DNA of 64,000 nt from NCBI RefSeq assembly GCF_015277775.1, contig NZ_CP063849.1, positions 2,480,001 to 2,544,000 on the forward strand, given 5' to 3'. Below are positions 28,747 through 38,009 of this stretch, piece after piece. A program made the translations under genes and the position numbers. The notes beneath the pieces were generated by a model. The model was not told the DNA's origin, searched no databases, and saw nothing but the letters and a program-made list of their open reading frames with translations. Each line of letters starts with the position of its first letter. Positions within the stretch are counted from its first letter, which is position 1. The stretch is from Paludibaculum fermentans (GTDB lineage: Bacteria; Acidobacteriota; Terriglobia; Bryobacterales; Bryobacteraceae).

Positions 28747-29934
28747 GTGTCCAGTCTTCCCTTCGTCGACCAAAGTGGCCCGCAGGCTTTTCCAGCGCCG
28801 GCGGGCCGCATGGCCGCGCCATCCGAGACGACCATGACAAACCCCGTCAACACCGAATTCGAAATCGCCGCGCTGGACCATATGGACCGCCTGTGCGCCA
28901 TCGGCCGAGACGCCAGCCGCCTGACCCATGACCTGAACAACCAGTTCACAACGATCCGGGGTTTTTGCGAGATCATCCTGGGCAACCTCCCGCACGATCA
29001 TCCGCTGTCTGACTTCGCGCAGGAGGTATCCCGTTCCTGTGGGCGCGCCCTGGAGACGCTGAGGAAGCTGCCCGTTTCCCCAGCGCCTCCAGCGGCGAAG
29101 CTGGATTCGTCGGCCCTGATTGCGACTTTGCTGGAGATCATCGCCCATGCGCCCGGCGAGTGGCCCCAGATTGAAACCAGCTTTCCTCAACACGAGATCG
29201 CGATCCGGGCTTCAAACGAAGAACTCACCTGCATACTGGATGAGTTGATGCGGTTGGCGTGTGCGAACTCGGCTCCTTCGGGAAGACTCACTATCACCGC
29301 GCAGACCTGCGAAGCAAAGGCGAAACTGCAATTCCTGCTGTCCAAGCCACGGCGGCAATGGAATTCCGGCAAGGACGGCCGAATCGCCCTGCTGATGTTG
29401 ACTGCCGGGCTGGACCGGCTGGGGGGCAGCCTGACCACGTCGTCCGTCACGGGTGGCGAGGCAGCGCTAAAGATCACGCTACCAACCTGTTACCGGCAAT
29501 CGGCGCAGCCGCCGAGCCGTCCATTCCCCAGGGCCGCCGCCAGCACGGCGCCCACTGAGGAGCCGTCCGTACTTGTTGTCGACGACGAGGCGCCGTTTCG
29601 GGCCCAGGTCCGCAACTACCTGACCGGCAAGGGTTACAAGGTCACTGAGGTGGCTAACGGCAATGAGGCAATGGTGCAGTTGGGACGTAGCCCCCACCAG
29701 CTTGTCTTATTGGACCTCTTCATGGCGGAGCCGGACGGATTCGAGACTTTGCGCCGCATCCGGATGGCCTATCCAGCACTGCCCGTGGTGGTGATGTCCG
29801 GTGCTGCCATGGAATACCTCCACGCCGCTACCCTGCTAGGCGCGGCGGAGGCGATTTCCAAGTCGGAAATCCCAGACAGGCTGGCCGGTATCGTGCGTGA
29901 CCTGACCGTACGGCAGGCCGCCGCAACCCGCTAA
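28747..29934 (+). CDS. Degenerate histidine kinase fused to a receiver domain
   Basis: This 395-residue protein begins with an H-box (RDASRLTHDLNNQFTTIRGF, His61). An ATP-binding-like domain (~120-250) follows that lacks the N-box Asn and the glycine motifs G1 and G2, although the strand pattern LDRLGGSLTTSS...ALKITLP is still visible. It ends in a receiver domain (~270-390) with VLVVDDEAPFR, Asp323 in LVLLDLFMAEPDG and Lys372. The ATP site looks inactive, so it may act as a phosphorelay member or scaffold. The start is GTG at 28747 because AAGGAG lies nine bases before it; ATGs at 28810 and 28834 have no ribosome site. It is divergent from the NtrC/DHp pair. Confidence 0.75.
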   Translation: MSSLPFVDQSGPQAFPAPAGRMAAPSETTMTNPVNTEFEIAALDHMDRLCAIGRDASRLTHDLNNQFTTIRGFCEIILGNLPHDHPLSDFAQEVSRSCGRALETLRKLPVSPAPPAAKLDSSALIATLLEIIAHAPGEWPQIETSFPQHEIAIRASNEELTCILDELMRLACANSAPSGRLTITAQTCEAKAKLQFLLSKPRRQWNSGKDGRIALLMLTAGLDRLGGSLTTSSVTGGEAALKITLPTCYRQSAQPPSRPFPRAAASTAPTEEPSVLVVDDEAPFRAQVRNYLTGKGYKVTEVANGNEAMVQLGRSPHQLVLLDLFMAEPDGFETLRRIRMAYPALPVVVMSGAAMEYLHAATLLGAAEAISKSEIPDRLAGIVRDLTVRQAAATR

Positions 29935-30038
29935 CACGTTGGCCCACTTCGTTATTTCTATCTCTTCCTCCGTGCTAAACTGAGAAGGATCCTCACCCTG
30001 CGCGGCATCAGCCCGTGGGTATCACCAGGACAAAACCA

Positions 30039-30239
30039 ATGGCAAAGCTCAAGCTGAAAACACACAAAGGCGCGTCCAAACGGTTCAAGAAGACCGGGAC
30101 CGGCAAGATCGTTCGCAATCATGCGTTCGCCCGCCACATCCTGACTTCCAAGTCCCGTTCGCGGAAGCGTAAGCTCGGTCAGTCTGTGGTCGCTGATGCG
30201 GCCGATCAGGCCAAACTGGCAGAGATGCTGCCCTACTAA
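30039..30239 (+). CDS. rpmI: Ribosomal protein bL35
   Basis: This 66-residue basic large-subunit protein has the family start [20 protein letters not shown] and the segment [24 protein letters not shown] precedes the ATG; an upstream in-frame start at 30015 is unlikely. It is followed by rplT, the usual pair. infC, which normally precedes it, is absent; an extended -10-like TGCTAAACT at 29973-29981 may be its own promoter. Confidence 0.95.
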   Translation: MAKLKLKTHKGASKRFKKTGTGKIVRNHAFARHILTSKSRSRKRKLGQSVVADAADQAKLAEMLPY

Positions 30240-30388
30240 GGGCGTAGGGCGAGCGCGCCGAGCGCGGGGCACGTGCCCGAGCCGCCGCCCGTCAGGCCCC
30301 GTAAGGAGCCTGTTCAACTCCGCCTCTTTTTGCGGCGGACCCAGTAGCCCAAGCCTTTCCGGCTGGGCATTTAAACAGGAGACGAAAC

Positions 30389-30745
30389 GTGCCAAGAGTT
30401 AAACGATCTACGAACCGCCGCGACGCGCGGCGGAAAACGCTGAAGCTGGCAAAAGGCTTCTTCCTCACTAAGAGCAAGCTGTACCGTGCCGCGCAGGAAG
30501 CCGTTGAGAAGGCCCTGCGGTATGGTTACGTCGGCCGCCGCCGCAAGAAGCGCGAGTACCGCGCGCTGTTCATCCTGCGTGTCAACGCCGGATGCCGCGC
30601 CAACGGCACGAGCTATTCGAAGTTCATCGGCGGGCTGAAGAAGGCCGGTATCGAGCTGAACCGCAAGATTCTGGCAGACTTGGCTTTGAATGAACCGAAG
30701 GCTTTCTCGGCGCTGGTCGAGAAGGCTAAGGCCGCCTTCGTTTAG
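30389..30745 (+). CDS. rplT: Ribosomal protein bL20
   Basis: This 118-residue protein binds 23S rRNA early in large-subunit assembly and often represses its own operon. The sequence [20 protein letters not shown], then [20 protein letters not shown] and [18 protein letters not shown], is typical over its whole length. The start is GTG with AGGAG upstream. The 149-base gap after rpmI is longer than usual and has inverted GC-rich pieces that could hold an L20 control structure, but I could not match a known fold. Confidence 0.95.
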   Translation: MPRVKRSTNRRDARRKTLKLAKGFFLTKSKLYRAAQEAVEKALRYGYVGRRRKKREYRALFILRVNAGCRANGTSYSKFIGGLKKAGIELNRKILADLALNEPKAFSALVEKAKAAFV

Positions 30746-30762
30746 AGTTCAGGAGACACCTC

Positions 30763-31059
30763 ATGCATCCCATCCGGGAAGAAGAAGACGACATCCTGGC
30801 GCGGCTCGAAACCCGCCTGGAGAACGTGACTGGCATCATCACCCGGCTGAAAGATCGTAATGCGGAGCTGGAAGCCCAGCTCCGCGAAGCCCTCTCCGCC
30901 CGGGAGGCAGCCGAAACAGCCGCTGCGGAAGCGCAGGAAGAGGCTGTTCGCATGCGTTCAGAAACCGAAGGATTGCGCAGCCGCCAGAAGCAGGCCGCGA
31001 CCCGGATCAAAACCCTGCTGTCCCAGGTCGAGCAGATGGATTTGCTCACCGAAGGCTGA
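30763..31059 (+). CDS. Small coiled-coil protein, ZapB-like
   Basis: This 98-residue protein is almost entirely a charged heptad coiled coil (RLKDRNAELEAQLREALSAR, then SRQKQAATRIKTLLSQVEQM). It sits between rplT and zapA with 15 bases before zapA, the place where many bacteria have a cell-division coiled-coil gene. It resembles ZapB in size and shape, and it probably joins ZapA at the FtsZ ring. Coiled coils resemble one another by composition, so the family name is tentative. Confidence 0.6.
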   Translation: MHPIREEEDDILARLETRLENVTGIITRLKDRNAELEAQLREALSAREAAETAAAEAQEEAVRMRSETEGLRSRQKQAATRIKTLLSQVEQMDLLTEG

Positions 31060-31074
31060 GAGGGGAGAAACTAA

Positions 31075-31371
31075 GTGGACGCGGGATCGAACGAGAAGAA
31101 GTTGGTGCGTGTCACCATTTTCCAGCAGCCTTACACGCTGCGCTCCTCCGGCGAATCCGGTGATACTGAAGCACTCGCCCACGCAGTGGACGACTTGATG
31201 AATCAGATCGCCACACGGAGCGCTGGAGCAGATCCGACCCGCGTCGCTGTTTTAGCCTGCCTGCACCTCGCCGATAAGGTCCGGCAGCGCGAGCAGGAAT
31301 ACAAGCTTCTGCGGACCCGCCTCGAAGAGCTGGATGAACGCCTCTCCGAGACGATGCAGATTGACGACTGA
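31075..31371 (+). CDS. zapA: Cell-division protein ZapA
   Basis: This 98-residue ZapA-family protein crosslinks FtsZ filaments at the division ring. The globular head has KKLVRVTIFQQPYTLRSSGE and the helix VDDLMNQIA, and the C-terminal coiled coil covers ~55-95 (LHLADKVRQREQEYKLLRTR). The start is GTG after GGGGAGAAACTAA. It follows the coiled-coil gene closely and is probably in the rpmI-rplT transcript. pheS and pheT, which usually lie between rplT and zapA, are missing. Confidence 0.85.
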   Translation: MDAGSNEKKLVRVTIFQQPYTLRSSGESGDTEALAHAVDDLMNQIATRSAGADPTRVAVLACLHLADKVRQREQEYKLLRTRLEELDERLSETMQIDD

Positions 31372-31441
31372 CCGCTGGTCCCGCCCGAATCTTCACCCTT
31401 CCACTACCCGCTCCTAAACACGCCTGCTGCACCTGCGCCCC

Positions 31442-31458
31442 GGGCGTGCCTGACGCCC
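31442..31458. terminator. Hairpin between convergent zapA and the giant exported protein gene
   Basis: GGGCGT-GCCTG-ACGCCC is a perfect 6-bp stem in the convergent spacer. No T-run follows on either strand, so a terminator role is only likely by position. Confidence 0.3.
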
Positions 31459-31571
31459 AGCCCTCGAATCGCACCTGCGTCACTTCCCTCCCCCAAAGCC
31501 AGGCAGAGTCAGTAAGCCGCGGAACGTCGCGAGCACATTGGCCCGCTGTGCAAGGCCCCGCGGGCGGGCGC

Positions 31572-34500
31572 CTATGGGATCGTCCACCCACCTCTCAACA
31601 CCCAGCCGGAATCGCGTCCCAGAGGATCGAACACCCGTTGGTAGAGATTCATGCCTCCGGCCATCGGGGGTTTGAACGTCACCGGTACCGTAACGACAAG
31701 CGCTCCGGACTGACCGCTGACCGTCGTTGCCGCGGTGTCAATGCTGCACGCGCTGCTATCCAGCGCATTGGAAGCGATCCCCGGCTTCACCGGCCCGAGG
31801 AAGAATCCGACGTCGCTCGAGTACATCCAAAGCCCCTGGCCCGCCCGGTCGTAGTGGACGAAGCAGAAGTTCTGGGCCGCGGCGTCCGGAGCCGTGGCGA
31901 CAAGAAACTGCGACCACCCTCCGGCAGTGCCCGCAAATCCATTTGGGTCGTTGTAGGTCAACCTGAAAGTCTGCCGGGTCCCGGCGCCGGAACCCGGCGC
32001 GGCCTGCATGGACCCCATGGCCGCCTTGGCGGCCGACCATGTGCCCATCTGCACCCAGTTGGAATCCTCCTGGCTCACACTGAACGAGCGCAGGTAGAGA
32101 TTCCGGGCTCCTGCCGCCTTGAAGACCACATTCGCCTTCATTGCCAGAGTGCCTGCGTTGCCGCTAATCGACGAAGTGGCTGTGTTCAAGGCACAGAAGG
32201 AGTTTTGCAGTGCAAAGCTCGCGGTGCCCGGTTTGACCGGTCCCTGGAAAAACCCGCCATCCCCATAGACCCAGAACCCATCGCCCTGCACGTCGTAGTG
32301 GACGAAACAGTACGGTTGGCCACCACCATCGGGAGCGACGGCAAACAGCAATTGCACCCACGCCAGCTTCCGGTAGTCCGAGGCGAAGGCGTAGGACGCC
32401 TGGAAGGACGCGAAATCGCCGCCGCCTGAGGATGGAGTCACCCCCAGGACTCTGGGCAGCGTGTCGACCACGGTGAAGGTGAGGCCCGCGGAGTCGCCGC
32501 CGCCAGGCGCGGGGTTGTTGACGGTGATCGTGTTGATGCTGGCGCCCAGCAGGTCGGAAGCGGGAATATCGACCTTCAGCTGCGTGGAACTGAGGCGGGT
32601 GGTGGAACGGTCGACTCCATTCCAGCGGACGGCGGCCCCGGCCTCGAAGTTGCTGCCATTCACGGTCACCGTCGTGCCGGAGGTCCAGGCAATGGTGCTG
32701 TAGTGCGACAGCGAGGTGAGCACCGGCACACGGTTCTCGATGGTGAAGTAGTGCGCGCCCGTTGTGCCTCCACCCGCGGGTGGCGTATAGACGTTCACGA
32801 CCGCCTTGCCGGCCAGAACGAGATCACTGGCCGGAATGTCGAATTTCACGTACTGCGAACTCATGTAGTAGGTCTTGCGGTCGGCTCCGTTCCAGCGAAC
32901 CACGCTGGACGGAACGAAGCCGGTGCCGGTGATGGCCACGGTAAGTCCAGGGCTGCCGGCCAGCACTGAGTATTTGCCGAGTGCAAAGAGCGTCGGGACT
33001 GGATTGGGCAGGCTGACCGTTGCGGTGCCTGACCGGCCCGGGTCCGCGATGGAGGTGGCCACCACCGTCACGGTGGAAGGACCTGCCTTGGCGGGTGCGG
33101 TGTAAAGTCCGGACGCACTGATGGTTCCGGCCGCTGCGGGCTGGATGGTCCACGAAACCGCGCCCGTGCCGCCCGTCACGACGGCCGTGAATTGCCGCGT
33201 CTGGCCCAACTCGAGACTCACGCTCGAGGGCGAAACCTGCACCTGGACCGCTGAGGGAGGGCCCTCGGTGAATTGAGTAATGAACCACGCATTGCGGCCG
33301 CCGAAGGCCCTTTGCGCGGCACCCACTGAGACGGGAAAGTCCAGCGAGGCAGCTACTCCGCCTAGATACAGGCGCCCGCCGGCATCCCGGACAATGGCCG
33401 AACCCACTTCGTCGTTCGAGCCTCCAAAGCAGCCGGAATAGAGGAAGTTGCCTCCGTTCGGCGACAACTTAGCCACGAAAACGTGGAAGGGCGAGGCACC
33501 GCCCAGCAGGTACTTCCCGGGCGCCGACGGATCAGCAGCGCCCGCGAAGATGGGACCGGGCACGGTTGCAGCCGCCCAGGTCGTGCCCCCATCCTTGGAT
33601 TCGATGACGTTGTTATAGTGTTGTCCCGTGATGGCATAAACAGAGCCACCCAACGGATGAGGGATGACCGCCAGCGCGCTCTCTGAGTAATCGGAGTAGA
33701 CATAGGTCCAACTCAGGCCCCGGTCGGTGCTCTTCTGAATGCCGCCATAGCCGGCGCCCCAGACCACCTGGGAATTCGTCGGGTCGAATTTTACGTCCAC
33801 CATTTGCGCATAAGGCATCTGGTTCGGCGAACCCCAGGACACGCCTCCGTTCGGGGACGCATACACACCCGAATCAGCGGCGGCGTAAAGCATGGAGGAG
33901 TTGGAAGGATCGATCAACAGGTCGGAGACAGCGCAATAGGGCCAGTAACAGGAGTAGTTGACGTTCAGGCTGCCCAAGCTCTGCCACGTTGAGCCAGAAT
34001 CCGTGCTGCGGACAACGGCGGGTTGAGAGGCGGAGTATCCGAACGCATAGCGGATCGACTGATTCTTGGGATCCGCCTTCATTCCGTTGAGGTTCGTGAG
34101 CGGTATGGATACCGGCGTCCACGACGCGCCCGCATCGGTGCTACGCCAGAAGTGGTTTGTCGAACCTGCCCATAGGATGGCCGGATTGACTGGATCCAGC
34201 AGTATCCGCTCGATCTCGACGCTGGCCGGACTGGGCAGGTACGCCCAATTCAGCCCACCGTTCGTGCTCTTCATCAACTGCCCTTGGAAGCCCGAGCTTG
34301 CGTAAATGACGAGAGGATTGAGCGGGTTCATCGCAAGCGACCGGATTCGTTCACTCCAGCCGTCGTTCGACCTGCGGTATAGGCCGCTCTGCTGAAGAAA
34401 GAATGCCGACGAGGAGCCAACCGTCAGCAGGGGCGAGCCCGTGCTGTCGCTGGTGGGAAACCCCTGGCCTTGGCTTCGTCCGGTAAGGTAAGCGTTCCCG

Positions 34501-36380
34501 CTCACATCCAGCGTGACACCCAGCGCCTCGTCCATCCCGTAACCGCCCAGGTAGGTGAGGTAGTCCAACGCCGTGCCGGCGGGGTTGACCTTCAGGGCGA
34601 ATCCGTCCATCAGCGCTCCGCCATGCGCCGGTTGAGCCGCTCCGCTACTGGCCGGCAGGTCCACCGCGCTGGTTCGGCCCACAACATAGGCCGCGCCCTG
34701 GCTGTCCACCGCAATCGACTGCCCTACGGAGTAGGCGGTGCCGAACATGGGGAGGTTCGCCACGGACTGGGGCACAACGATCGAATAGACCAGTTGCCCT
34801 TGCGGATTCAACTTCGCGACATATATGTGAGTACCGGTAGAGAAACCCGGAGGCGTGCCGGCGGTCCGTGGAAAACCCGCAGTGACCGCACCGCCCGTGA
34901 CATAGGCGTTCCCTTGCGCATCGACTGCCGCTGCAAGCGCTACGTCCTGCGCCTGAGTGCCGATGGCCGTGGAGTACACCAGCCCGCTCCCGTCCGGCTT
35001 TACCTTGAATACTTGCGACTGCATGTTGCCTTCGACGGCCACCACCGCTCCGGTCTGGTCCACGGCAATGCTGCTGAGCGGATTCATGCTGCCGGTCGCG
35101 AAGCTCCAGAGCATCCTGTCACCCTGCGGCGGCAGTTTGGCGATGTATCCTGTTCCGCCGACATAGATGTTCCCGCCCCCGTCCAGACTAAGGGCCTGCA
35201 CGTCCGCCCAGGCGATTGTGCAAAACACAACGGTGTCGCCAGTCGGGTTGATTTTGCAGACAAGCCCGCTGCCAGAGGTATTGCCGATTCGCTGAATGGG
35301 CCAGGCCAACTCCGGTGTCGCGATGGTTCCAGCCATGTACGAATACCCTTGTGAGTCGACCACCATCGGGTTGAACTCTTTCGACTGCACAGTGGTGAAC
35401 TGCCAATTGCCGGGATTCTGGGCGAAGTTCAGGTCTCCGAGCTGGAACTCGGAGCGGCCGATGAAAGTGCTGAAGCCGATCACCGGATCGACAACGAGTT
35501 CCTGCGCCCGGTCGTAATCGCCGAGCTCAAACCGGAAAGCACCGTCTGGTTTCCGAAAATAGCGGGCCTCCACCTTCGTCCGGCCCGCACCGGCCGATTC
35601 CTGATAGGCCTCCGGCAGCCGCTGGTGGATCGCCCCATCCGCCGTCTCGACTTCGATGTCGCCGTCCTTATTGATCACGGCCTGGTCCGTCCCATCGAAG
35701 CGAATCGAAACCGCACCCAGGTCAGCGCCAGGCCGCGCAACGAGGTCATACTCGAGTTCCCCCCGGGTGGCGTGCACAAGCACATCGATGCCCGGATACA
35801 CTTCGTGATACCGGACAGCAGCAAAATTCTCTACTCCGGATACCCAGGATTTAGGATCGGGCGTCGGCAGATAATTCAGCTTCGTCACCAGGGCCGTTTC
35901 ACCCGAAATCCGCGGGCCGGTCACCGAACCCTCGAATACGAGCGAGACCCGGCTGTGGGCGCCGACCATGCTGATCTGCTGATCCTGGAAGAGGATCGTC
36001 CTGCCATGCGAACGGGTGAGGAAGCGCACATCCTGCGCGGCCTGGCCTTGATTCCGCTCGAACATCACGGGGAGCGGCAAACCTCGACGCACCTGCGTAT
36101 TTCGAGACTGCACCGGCGGGACCGTCACAGTCCTTGCGCTGCGCCGCTGCCGGCCCACCTCCTGCCGCGCAGTTGGCAGACGCGAATCTCCGTGGTCCGA
36201 GGGACGCATTTCCTCTCGGCCTTTGGCCGCCGGCCTGGCACGACTTGCGATCTTTGCAGGAGCCGATCCAGGTTCCTGAGCCGGTTGCGGCCGGAACGAT
36301 ATCCGGAAAATCGAGAAAACAAGAAGCCCGAAGAGAGCCATCCGCAGTGCGGCTTTGTGACTAAGTGGAGATCCCTGCAA
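31572..36380 (-). CDS. Giant exported protein: SBBP/BNR propellers, Ig and IPT domains, tandem C-terminal domain
   Basis: This 1602-residue exported protein has a hydrophobic leader (~14-30). Residues ~100-290 are the domain that precedes SBBP propellers (MFERNQGQAAQDVRFLTRS). SBBP repeats cover ~300-650 (AAVDAQGNAYVTGG, IAVDSQGAAYVVGRTS) and BNR/sortilin-like repeats cover ~660-1010 (KSTNGGLNWAYLPS, RSTDAGASWTPV). A bacterial Ig-like domain (VSPSSVSLELGQTRQFTAVV) and two IPT/TIG domains follow. The last ~275 residues hold two copies of one domain with Q-x-x-FCFVHYDRAGQGLWMYS and GPVKPG. The same pair ends the protein at 56483-61357. The start is TTG at 36380, with AAGGG upstream; ATG at 36341 is the alternative. 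It is likely a surface or adhesion protein. Confidence 0.8.
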   Translation of the reverse strand: MQGSPLSHKAALRMALFGLLVFSIFRISFRPQPAQEPGSAPAKIASRARPAAKGREEMRPSDHGDSRLPTARQEVGRQRRSARTVTVPPVQSRNTQVRRGLPLPVMFERNQGQAAQDVRFLTRSHGRTILFQDQQISMVGAHSRVSLVFEGSVTGPRISGETALVTKLNYLPTPDPKSWVSGVENFAAVRYHEVYPGIDVLVHATRGELEYDLVARPGADLGAVSIRFDGTDQAVINKDGDIEVETADGAIHQRLPEAYQESAGAGRTKVEARYFRKPDGAFRFELGDYDRAQELVVDPVIGFSTFIGRSEFQLGDLNFAQNPGNWQFTTVQSKEFNPMVVDSQGYSYMAGTIATPELAWPIQRIGNTSGSGLVCKINPTGDTVVFCTIAWADVQALSLDGGGNIYVGGTGYIAKLPPQGDRMLWSFATGSMNPLSSIAVDQTGAVVAVEGNMQSQVFKVKPDGSGLVYSTAIGTQAQDVALAAAVDAQGNAYVTGGAVTAGFPRTAGTPPGFSTGTHIYVAKLNPQGQLVYSIVVPQSVANLPMFGTAYSVGQSIAVDSQGAAYVVGRTSAVDLPASSGAAQPAHGGALMDGFALKVNPAGTALDYLTYLGGYGMDEALGVTLDVSGNAYLTGRSQGQGFPTSDSTGSPLLTVGSSSAFFLQQSGLYRRSNDGWSERIRSLAMNPLNPLVIYASSGFQGQLMKSTNGGLNWAYLPSPASVEIERILLDPVNPAILWAGSTNHFWRSTDAGASWTPVSIPLTNLNGMKADPKNQSIRYAFGYSASQPAVVRSTDSGSTWQSLGSLNVNYSCYWPYCAVSDLLIDPSNSSMLYAAADSGVYASPNGGVSWGSPNQMPYAQMVDVKFDPTNSQVVWGAGYGGIQKSTDRGLSWTYVYSDYSESALAVIPHPLGGSVYAITGQHYNNVIESKDGGTTWAAATVPGPIFAGAADPSAPGKYLLGGASPFHVFVAKLSPNGGNFLYSGCFGGSNDEVGSAIVRDAGGRLYLGGVAASLDFPVSVGAAQRAFGGRNAWFITQFTEGPPSAVQVQVSPSSVSLELGQTRQFTAVVTGGTGAVSWTIQPAAAGTISASGLYTAPAKAGPSTVTVVATSIADPGRSGTATVSLPNPVPTLFALGKYSVLAGSPGLTVAITGTGFVPSSVVRWNGADRKTYYMSSQYVKFDIPASDLVLAGKAVVNVYTPPAGGGTTGAHYFTIENRVPVLTSLSHYSTIAWTSGTTVTVNGSNFEAGAAVRWNGVDRSTTRLSSTQLKVDIPASDLLGASINTITVNNPAPGGGDSAGLTFTVVDTLPRVLGVTPSSGGGDFASFQASYAFASDYRKLAWVQLLFAVAPDGGGQPYCFVHYDVQGDGFWVYGDGGFFQGPVKPGTASFALQNSFCALNTATSSISGNAGTLAMKANVVFKAAGARNLYLRSFSVSQEDSNWVQMGTWSAAKAAMGSMQAAPGSGAGTRQTFRLTYNDPNGFAGTAGGWSQFLVATAPDAAAQNFCFVHYDRAGQGLWMYSSDVGFFLGPVKPGIASNALDSSACSIDTAATTVSGQSGALVVTVPVTFKPPMAGGMNLYQRVFDPLGRDSGWVLRGGWTIP

Positions 36381-36767
36381 GTTCTACCCTTCCCATTCAC
36401 ACTACTACGTCGAGCGGCGGCGAACTCGATTACAAGCTTCGAATTCAAAATTGTTTCCGCGGCATTGCGGAAACCAGAAATAGTCGAATCGGCAATCAAA
36501 GCGGAATGCAGGCGACGGCGATGCTTGATTCTGCTGTGTGCGGGCCGCGTCCGGCCGGCAGGTTGCAAAATCACAGATTGCGAGGGAGGCTGTGAGGCTG
36601 GAAGCTGCAGACGAATCCAGCTGCTGGAAACGCGCTCAGTTGATCCGGCGGGGGCGAGAAAATATACCTGAGGCGACTGTATGCAACGGCCTGCGCGGGG
36701 GACCCGTCGCACTGCTACCGGCAAGGCTTGATTCGCGCGTCGAGTGCCTGCCGCCCGGTTTGAGGCG
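36381..36767. other. Upstream region of the giant exported protein gene
   Basis: These 387 bases lie between the EAL-HDOD stop and the start of the giant gene. They hold the dyad at 36453-36474 and no credible gene. Confidence 0.5.
36453..36474. promoter_or_regulatory. GTTTCCGC dyad
   Basis: GTTTCCGC-N6-GCGGAAAC has perfect 8-bp arms, 73 bases before the start of the 1602-residue protein gene. It is suited to a regulator dimer or an RNA hairpin. No similar site occurs before the second giant gene. Confidence 0.45.
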
Positions 36768-38009
36768 CTATCTCTGGAGTGCCGGTTCCTGCACTCCTGT
36801 GACCTCCGCCGTCCACTGCAGCGCTTGAATATACGCGTCGCTGGCGGCCTCTAGAGTGACCCCCAGTTGCTCGCAGAGGGGCTGCAGTTCCTCCGGGAGG
36901 CAAGATTCATAGGCCTCGACAAGTTGGAGCAACGTGCCCAGCGCGCTTTCGCCGCGGTGCAGGAGGGCGTCCGACAGTTCCTTGCTCAAGCCCAGTTGCT
37001 CCACCACCTCCGGCTTCGGCAAGCGCAGCACCGCATCCATGAGCGTGAACATCCCGGCCATGAACGCTTGCGCTGGAAAAATGAGTGGACCGGCATCTTT
37101 TGTCAGCAGTTCACACATGCGGGCCCGTGTCAGCGCGGACTCAGTGACTTCGGAACTGCCGCCCGGAGCCAGCGTTGGCAGCAGGGCGATGGTGATCCAG
37201 CGCCGGGTCTCGTCCTCGCCCAGCCTCATCAGGCATTGCCGCAGCCCAGTAATCGCATGGCGGGCGCCAAACCGGACCGAATTGGAGTACTGAATCAGGC
37301 GATAGCAAAGCCCGACGTCGCTTTCGATGATGGCTCTGACCTTGTTCAGACTGAAATCGCTGGAACCCAGTAACTGGAGGAGCTTTAGCTTGGCTTGCAG
37401 GTTGGACGTGAGGGAGCGTCCGCCAACTACCTTGGGACGATGCAGGAAGTAGCCTTGAAAGTAGTCGTACCCGGCGGCCAGAGCCATATCCCGCTCTTCC
37501 TCCGTTTCCACCTTCTCCGCCAGCAACCGCAAGTTTCGACGCTTGAGCGCTCGGGCCAGCTTCGCGGAATCGCCGTTCTCCAGGGCCCGAAGATCGACCT
37601 TCACCCAATCGATCACGTCCAGCAACGGCTCAGAGAACGCCTGCCCGATATAGTCGTCGAGAACAAGGAGGTAACCCCGGGCGCGCAGGGCCCGGCACAT
37701 GTCCAGCACCTCGCCATCCGGCACCACATCCTCCAGAATCTCAAGGCCGATCACGTCAGCAGGCAGGGAGTAGATCCTCTCATCCAGAAGCATGTTGCGC
37801 GGTACATTCACCAGAGCGCGCCGGCCGTTGAGCAGGGAGTCCAACCCAATATCGAGGAAGCCAGCCGAAAGGACCTGCCAACTGGCCAGTTCATCGTTCC
37901 GGAGAGAACACGTGGCGTCCGGTAGCGCACGAAACAGCAGTTCGTATGCAACGGGTCTATTATCCCGGTCGTAAATTGCCTGCCGCGCGACGTGAACTTC
38001 TTGAAACAT
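36768..38009 (-). CDS. EAL-HDOD signalling protein (YuxH type)
   Basis: This 413-residue protein has an N-terminal EAL-like domain (~5-210) and an HDOD domain (~215-400). It starts FQEVHVARQAIYDRDNRPVA, then YELLFR stands where active phosphodiesterases have EAL. Later motifs are VLDDYIGQAF and LLAEKVETEEE, and Q in YFQGYFLHRP is kept. The EAL signature is degenerate, so c-di-GMP hydrolysis is unlikely; such proteins usually bind the nucleotide or partners and affect motility or the cell cycle. The ATG at 38009 puts the family N-terminus at the start and has GGAAAG upstream; the open frame reaches 38129 but adds unrelated sequence. Confidence 0.85.
   Translation of the reverse strand: MFQEVHVARQAIYDRDNRPVAYELLFRALPDATCSLRNDELASWQVLSAGFLDIGLDSLLNGRRALVNVPRNMLLDERIYSLPADVIGLEILEDVVPDGEVLDMCRALRARGYLLVLDDYIGQAFSEPLLDVIDWVKVDLRALENGDSAKLARALKRRNLRLLAEKVETEEERDMALAAGYDYFQGYFLHRPKVVGGRSLTSNLQAKLKLLQLLGSSDFSLNKVRAIIESDVGLCYRLIQYSNSVRFGARHAITGLRQCLMRLGEDETRRWITIALLPTLAPGGSSEVTESALTRARMCELLTKDAGPLIFPAQAFMAGMFTLMDAVLRLPKPEVVEQLGLSKELSDALLHRGESALGTLLQLVEAYESCLPEELQPLCEQLGVTLEAASDAYIQALQWTAEVTGVQEPALQR

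Noticed and set aside
31372-31571. Possible 6S RNA after zapA
   Set aside because: 6S RNA often follows zapA, and this spacer has several GC-rich pairings, but I could not form the long closing stem and open centre of the 6S fold. A 6S covariance model search would decide.
34470-35354. Long rightward open frames opposite the giant gene and opposite the CoA-transferase gene (38308-39966)
   Set aside because: They mirror the codon pattern of the real genes on the other strand and have no domains, leaders or ribosome sites.
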